DNA of 9,672 nt from RPQJ01 sp963714645 (GTDB taxonomy: Bacteria > Pseudomonadota > Gammaproteobacteria > Steroidobacterales > Steroidobacteraceae), in the NCBI GenBank assembly GCA_963714645.1, contig CAVQQX010000044.1, positions 1 through 9,672 on the forward strand, given 5' to 3'. A program made the translations under genes and the position numbers. Position 1 is the first letter of the stretch; every line of letters starts with the position of its first letter. Below, piece by piece: positions 7,046-9,672 of the stretch. The notes beneath the pieces are model-generated. The model made no database searches. It had not been told where the DNA came from and saw only the letters and a program-made list of their open reading frames with translations.

Positions 7046-7109
7046 GCGCCGGGGGCTTTGAAACTGCCACACAATCGCGGCGCAACCTCTTGAACTAGAA
7101 GGATCAACC

Positions 7110-8171
7110 GTGCTGTTCCAGCGCAGGTTTCGACCGGTCATAGGACTCGACATCACGACCTCGTCGATCAAGCTCATCGAGCTGTCGAAGAGCGGCGACT
7201 CGTATCGAGTGGAATCGTACGCGGCGGAGCCTTCGCCGCCGAATGCGATCAACGAGAAGGCCATCGTCGATGCGCAGGCGGTCGGCGAAGCCGTGCGCCG
7301 CGCTGTCAAGCGCGCCGGCGCGCGAGCCAAGGAATGCGCCGTGGCGGTGAGCGGCGATGCGGCGATCACCAAGGTGATCCAGATGCCGCGCAACCTGCGC
7401 GAGAACGAGCTCGAATCGCAGGTCGAGATGCAGGCCGACCAGTACATCCCGTTCCCGATGGAGGAGGTCAGCTACGACTTCGAGGTCGTGGGGCCGTCCG
7501 AGAAGGACCCGGAGATGCTCGACGTCCTGCTGGTCGCGACGCGCTCCGAGAACGTCGAGCAGCGCCAGTCGGCCGTGCAGGCGGCGGGGCTCATGGCGCG
7601 CATCGTCGACGTCGAGGCCTTCGCGCTCGAAAACGCTTGCCGCCTGCTCACGCACCAGATGCCGGACGGCGGCATGGAACGCAACATCGCCGTGATCGAC
7701 TTCGGTGCGAGCAGCACCACGTTCTCGGTGCTGCGCGACCTCAAGGTCTCGTACACCCGCGATTTCGCCTTCGGCGGCCAGCAGCTGACCGAGGAAGTCA
7801 TGCGTACCTACGGGCTCAGCATGGAGGAGGCGGGGCGCGCCAAGAAGGAAGGCGGATTGCCGGCAAACTACCAGGCCGAGGTGCTCGACCCGTTCATCGA
7901 CGACATGTGCCAGCAGGTGAGCCGCTCGCTGCAGTTCTACCTCGCCGCCGGCGCTGGACGCGAGGCCCCGGAGCAGATCCTGATCTGCGGCGGCTGCGCG
8001 AACATTCCCGGCGTCGCGGACGTGATCGCGAGCCGCGTAGGCATTCCTGCGGAGCGCGGCGACCCGCTCGGACAGATGAAGATTTCCACGCGTGCGCTCG
8101 CGCAGGGCGTGAAGAAAGATGCGACCGCACTGCTCACCGCATGCGGCCTGGCGCTCAGGAGCTTCGACTGA
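7110..8171 (+). CDS. pilM: Type IV pilus inner-membrane platform protein PilM (actin-like ATPase)
   Basis: PilM is a cytoplasmic actin-fold protein that binds the N-terminal tail of PilN and ties the pilus alignment complex to the motor side. The 353-residue protein has the family's length and nucleotide-binding motifs: phosphate-1 loop GLDITTSSIKLIEL (about 12-25), phosphate-2 VIDFGASSTTFSV (from V195), and adenosine motif ICGGCANIPGV (from I292). Other typical blocks are QADQYIPFPMEEVSYDF and FGGQQLTEEV. The start is a GTG at 7110 with AAGGA at 7099-7103, six bases upstream; no in-frame ATG fits as well. It opens the pil operon and reads away from mrcA. One base separates its stop from pilN. 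Confidence 0.97.
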   Translation: MLFQRRFRPVIGLDITTSSIKLIELSKSGDSYRVESYAAEPSPPNAINEKAIVDAQAVGEAVRRAVKRAGARAKECAVAVSGDAAITKVIQMPRNLRENELESQVEMQADQYIPFPMEEVSYDFEVVGPSEKDPEMLDVLLVATRSENVEQRQSAVQAAGLMARIVDVEAFALENACRLLTHQMPDGGMERNIAVIDFGASSTTFSVLRDLKVSYTRDFAFGGQQLTEEVMRTYGLSMEEAGRAKKEGGLPANYQAEVLDPFIDDMCQQVSRSLQFYLAAGAGREAPEQILICGGCANIPGVADVIASRVGIPAERGDPLGQMKISTRALAQGVKKDATALLTACGLALRSFD

Positions 8172-8172
8172 C

Positions 8173-8772
8173 ATGCCAAGAATCAACCTGCTGCCGTGGC
8201 GCGAGGCCGAACGCAAGCGCAAGCGTCAGGAGTTCTACCTCTCGATCGGGGCGGCGTTCGCGACGGCGGCGCTGGTGATCCTGCTCGGCAACTGGCAGAT
8301 GAGCGCGTCGATCAACAACCAGAAGGACCGCAACGACCTGCTAACGCGCGAGATCGCCGGCCTCGACAAGAAGATCGAGGAGATCAACGGCCTCGACGCA
8401 CAGAAGCGTCGCCTGCTCGCACGCATGGACATCATCGAGACGCTGCAGCGCAGCCGGCCCGAGATCGTCCACGTGTTCGACGAGCTGGTGCGGGTACTGC
8501 CCGAGGGTGTGTACCTGACGTACCTGCGTCAGAGCGGCAACAAGTTCGAGCTGCGTGGCGTCGCGCAGTCGAGCACGCGCGTGTCGTCGTTCATGCGCAA
8601 CATCGACTCCTCCGAGTGGCTCGCGGAACCGGTGCTGCGCATCGTCGAGACCCGGTCGGCCGACCCGTCGCGCGGTGCGGATTTCACGCTGTTCGCCAAC
8701 CAGCGCAGCCATGCGACGCCTGAAGGCGAGGATGCCAGCGGCGCGGCCGGCAAGAAGGTGGCCGCCAAATGA
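8173..8772 (+). CDS. pilN: Type IV pilus assembly protein PilN
   Basis: PilN is a bitopic inner-membrane protein that pairs with PilO in the periplasm and binds PilM through its short cytoplasmic tail. That tail is visible as INLLPWREAERKRKR (residues 4-18), the signature PilM-binding sequence. A single transmembrane helix (about 21-41) and a coiled-coil-like segment (about 45-90) follow, then the small periplasmic alpha/beta domain with VLPEGVYLTYLRQSGNKFELRG. The C-terminus is a Lys/Ala/Gly tail. The frame opens earlier at 8119 inside pilM, but the residues before M at 8173 are unrelated; CAGGAG at 8156-8161 within pilM serves as ribosome binding site. Its stop overlaps pilO by four bases. 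Confidence 0.96.
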   Translation: MPRINLLPWREAERKRKRQEFYLSIGAAFATAALVILLGNWQMSASINNQKDRNDLLTREIAGLDKKIEEINGLDAQKRRLLARMDIIETLQRSRPEIVHVFDELVRVLPEGVYLTYLRQSGNKFELRGVAQSSTRVSSFMRNIDSSEWLAEPVLRIVETRSADPSRGADFTLFANQRSHATPEGEDASGAAGKKVAAK

Positions 8773-9467
8773 ACAAGCTCATGGTCCTGCTCGACCAGCT
8801 GCGCAACCTCGACCGCAACGACCCGGGCCGCTGGCCCCTCGCTGTCCGGCTGGGTGCCGTGGCACTGCTGTTCGTCGTACTCGCCTCGGCGGGCTACTGG
8901 TACTTCGTCTGGAAGGCGAAACGTCCCGAGCTGCTGGAGGCCCGCGCCCAGGAAGGCGAGCTGGTGACGCAGCTGCAGACCAAGGCCAGGCGTGCGGCGA
9001 ACCTCGAGGCGTATCGCGAGCAGCTCGCCGAGATGGAGAAATCGTTCGGCGCGATGCTGCGGCAACTTCCCAACAAGACCGAGGTGCCCAACCTGCTGGT
9101 CGACATCTCGCAGACCGGCCTCGCGGCGGGCCTCGAGGAAAAGCTGTTCCAGCCGCAGGGCGAAAACAAGCGCGACTTCTACGCCGAGCTGCCGATCAGC
9201 ATCCGCCTCACGGGCGGGTACCACGAGATGGGCAAGTTCGCGAGCGGCATCGCGGCGCTGCCCCGCATCGTGACGCTGCACGACATCGAGATCGTGCCGC
9301 AGGCCGGGCGCAACCGCGACCTGACCAGCGCCGACCTCCAGCTCAACGTCACGGCCAAGACCTATCGCTACCTCGACGACGAGGAGCAGGCGCCGGCAGA
9401 TGGCGGCAAGGCCAAGTCCAAGAAGGACCGCAAGGGCAAGAAGACGCCCGCGGCGGGTGCGGCATGA
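8769..9467 (+). CDS. pilO: Type IV pilus assembly protein PilO
   Basis: PilO forms a heterodimer with PilN in the inner membrane and periplasm and helps couple pilus extension and retraction to the secretin. The 232 residues contain a short cytoplasmic N-terminus, one transmembrane helix (about 24-47), a long helical coiled-coil region (about 50-95) and the conserved core LRQLPNKTEVPNLLVDISQ followed by FYAELPISIRLTGGYHEMGKF and LHDIEIVP. The ATG overlaps the pilN stop (ATGA), indicating translational coupling. The protein ends in a strongly basic low-complexity tail rich in Lys, Gly and Ala (about 204-232) after YRYLDDEEQ, which is not part of the structured domain. Confidence 0.96.
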   Translation: MNKLMVLLDQLRNLDRNDPGRWPLAVRLGAVALLFVVLASAGYWYFVWKAKRPELLEARAQEGELVTQLQTKARRAANLEAYREQLAEMEKSFGAMLRQLPNKTEVPNLLVDISQTGLAAGLEEKLFQPQGENKRDFYAELPISIRLTGGYHEMGKFASGIAALPRIVTLHDIEIVPQAGRNRDLTSADLQLNVTAKTYRYLDDEEQAPADGGKAKSKKDRKGKKTPAAGAA

Positions 9468-9672
9468 ACATGGCGGCAACGCGTTCCGATCCACGTCACC
9501 TTCGCTTGCCCACCGCGCTCCTCGCAGCTGCGCTGCTGTTGCTCGGCGGCTGCAGCGACGACCTCGACGAGCTGCAGGCGCGCATCGACGACATCAAGGC
9601 GGCCCCGGGCACGGGCATCGAGCCGCTGCCCGAGGTCAAGCCGTACGAGACTTTCGACTACGCCGCAGCGGC
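9464..9672 (+). CDS. pilP: Type IV pilus assembly lipoprotein PilP, 3' end beyond the window
   Basis: PilP is an inner-membrane-anchored lipoprotein that bridges PilN/PilO to the PilQ secretin. The visible 69 codons encode a lipoprotein signal (hydrophobic stretch LPTALLAAALLLL, lipobox LLGGC with Cys30 counted from the first ATG), then CSDDLDELQARIDDIKA and a Pro/Glu-rich linker ending PYETFDYAAA. This is the usual PilP layout, with the C-terminal beta domain missing because the window stops. Start choice: ATG at 9464 overlaps the pilO stop as ATGA, and a second in-frame ATG lies at 9470; the overlap makes 9464 more likely, but either works. pilQ is expected next. Confidence 0.9.
   Translation, partial: MNMAATRSDPRHLRLPTALLAAALLLLGGCSDDLDELQARIDDIKAAPGTGIEPLPEVKPYETFDYAAA

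Larger units (their letters stand above)
6684..7109. other. 426-base divergent intergenic region between mrcA and pilM
   Basis: No convincing gene is present: the open frames crossing it have GC-rich, low-information translations and no family resemblance. On the mrcA side a TACTAT (minus strand, about 6746-6751) could be a -10 but lacks a -35 at proper spacing. A near-perfect palindrome sits at 6839-6859. The pilM-proximal part (about 6995-7045) is distinctly more AT-rich than its surroundings and carries the likely pilM promoter. The middle is GC-rich with nothing else I can name. Confidence 0.5.

Noticed and set aside
7104..8222. 372-residue open frame on the minus strand opposite pilM
   Set aside because: It is antisense to pilM, which has clear actin-like ATPase motifs and sits in an operon with pilN, pilO and pilP; no independent support.
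1..9672. A novel defence, mobile or biosynthetic system in the window
   Set aside because: Every sizeable gene belongs to a known housekeeping or envelope family except the 205-residue protein, and I found no integrase, transposase, direct-repeat spacer array or toxin-antitoxin pair.

Overview
The window looks like a chromosomal stretch from a high-GC gammaproteobacterium. The evidence is the divergent mrcA/ponA and pilM pair, with pilM starting a pilMNOP type IV pilus assembly operon, and rpmE and gltA close by. From general knowledge, this grouping resembles Xanthomonadales, Nevskiales or Steroidobacter-type genomes, but the genus cannot be fixed from sequence alone. Nearly all of the window is ordinary conserved housekeeping and envelope DNA. 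I see no CRISPR array, insertion sequence, phage, toxin-antitoxin or defence module, and I do not claim a new multi-gene system.

Layout from left to right. Positions 1-240 encode the interior of a wax ester synthase/diacylglycerol acyltransferase-like protein. It breaks off abruptly at about 240-242 and runs, in another frame, into ribosomal protein L31 (rpmE) lacking its first seven or so codons. This junction is the strangest thing here and is either an assembly chimera or a real deletion/rearrangement. A strong GC hairpin follows rpmE. Next come a secreted M48-family zinc metalloprotease lipoprotein (566-2038) and type II citrate synthase gltA (2148-3449), both on the plus strand.

gltA converges on a minus-strand pair: penicillin-binding protein 1A (4179-6683) followed 24 bases downstream by an uncharacterised 205-residue protein (3537-4154). 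The short gap between gltA and that pair holds an imperfect palindromic element with 7-base tandem repeats. One of its arms supplies the stop codon of the 205-residue gene.

A 426-base divergent intergenic region (6684-7109) separates mrcA from pilM. pilM, pilN, pilO and pilP (the last cut by the window end) are packed with a 1-base gap and 4-base ATGA overlaps, so they are translated as one operon. PilM is the cytoplasmic actin-like subunit that binds the PilN N-terminus. PilN and PilO form the inner-membrane/periplasmic alignment subcomplex, and PilP is the lipoprotein linking it to the outer-membrane secretin. With PBP1A and the M48 lipoprotein, the window is mainly about building and maintaining the cell envelope.
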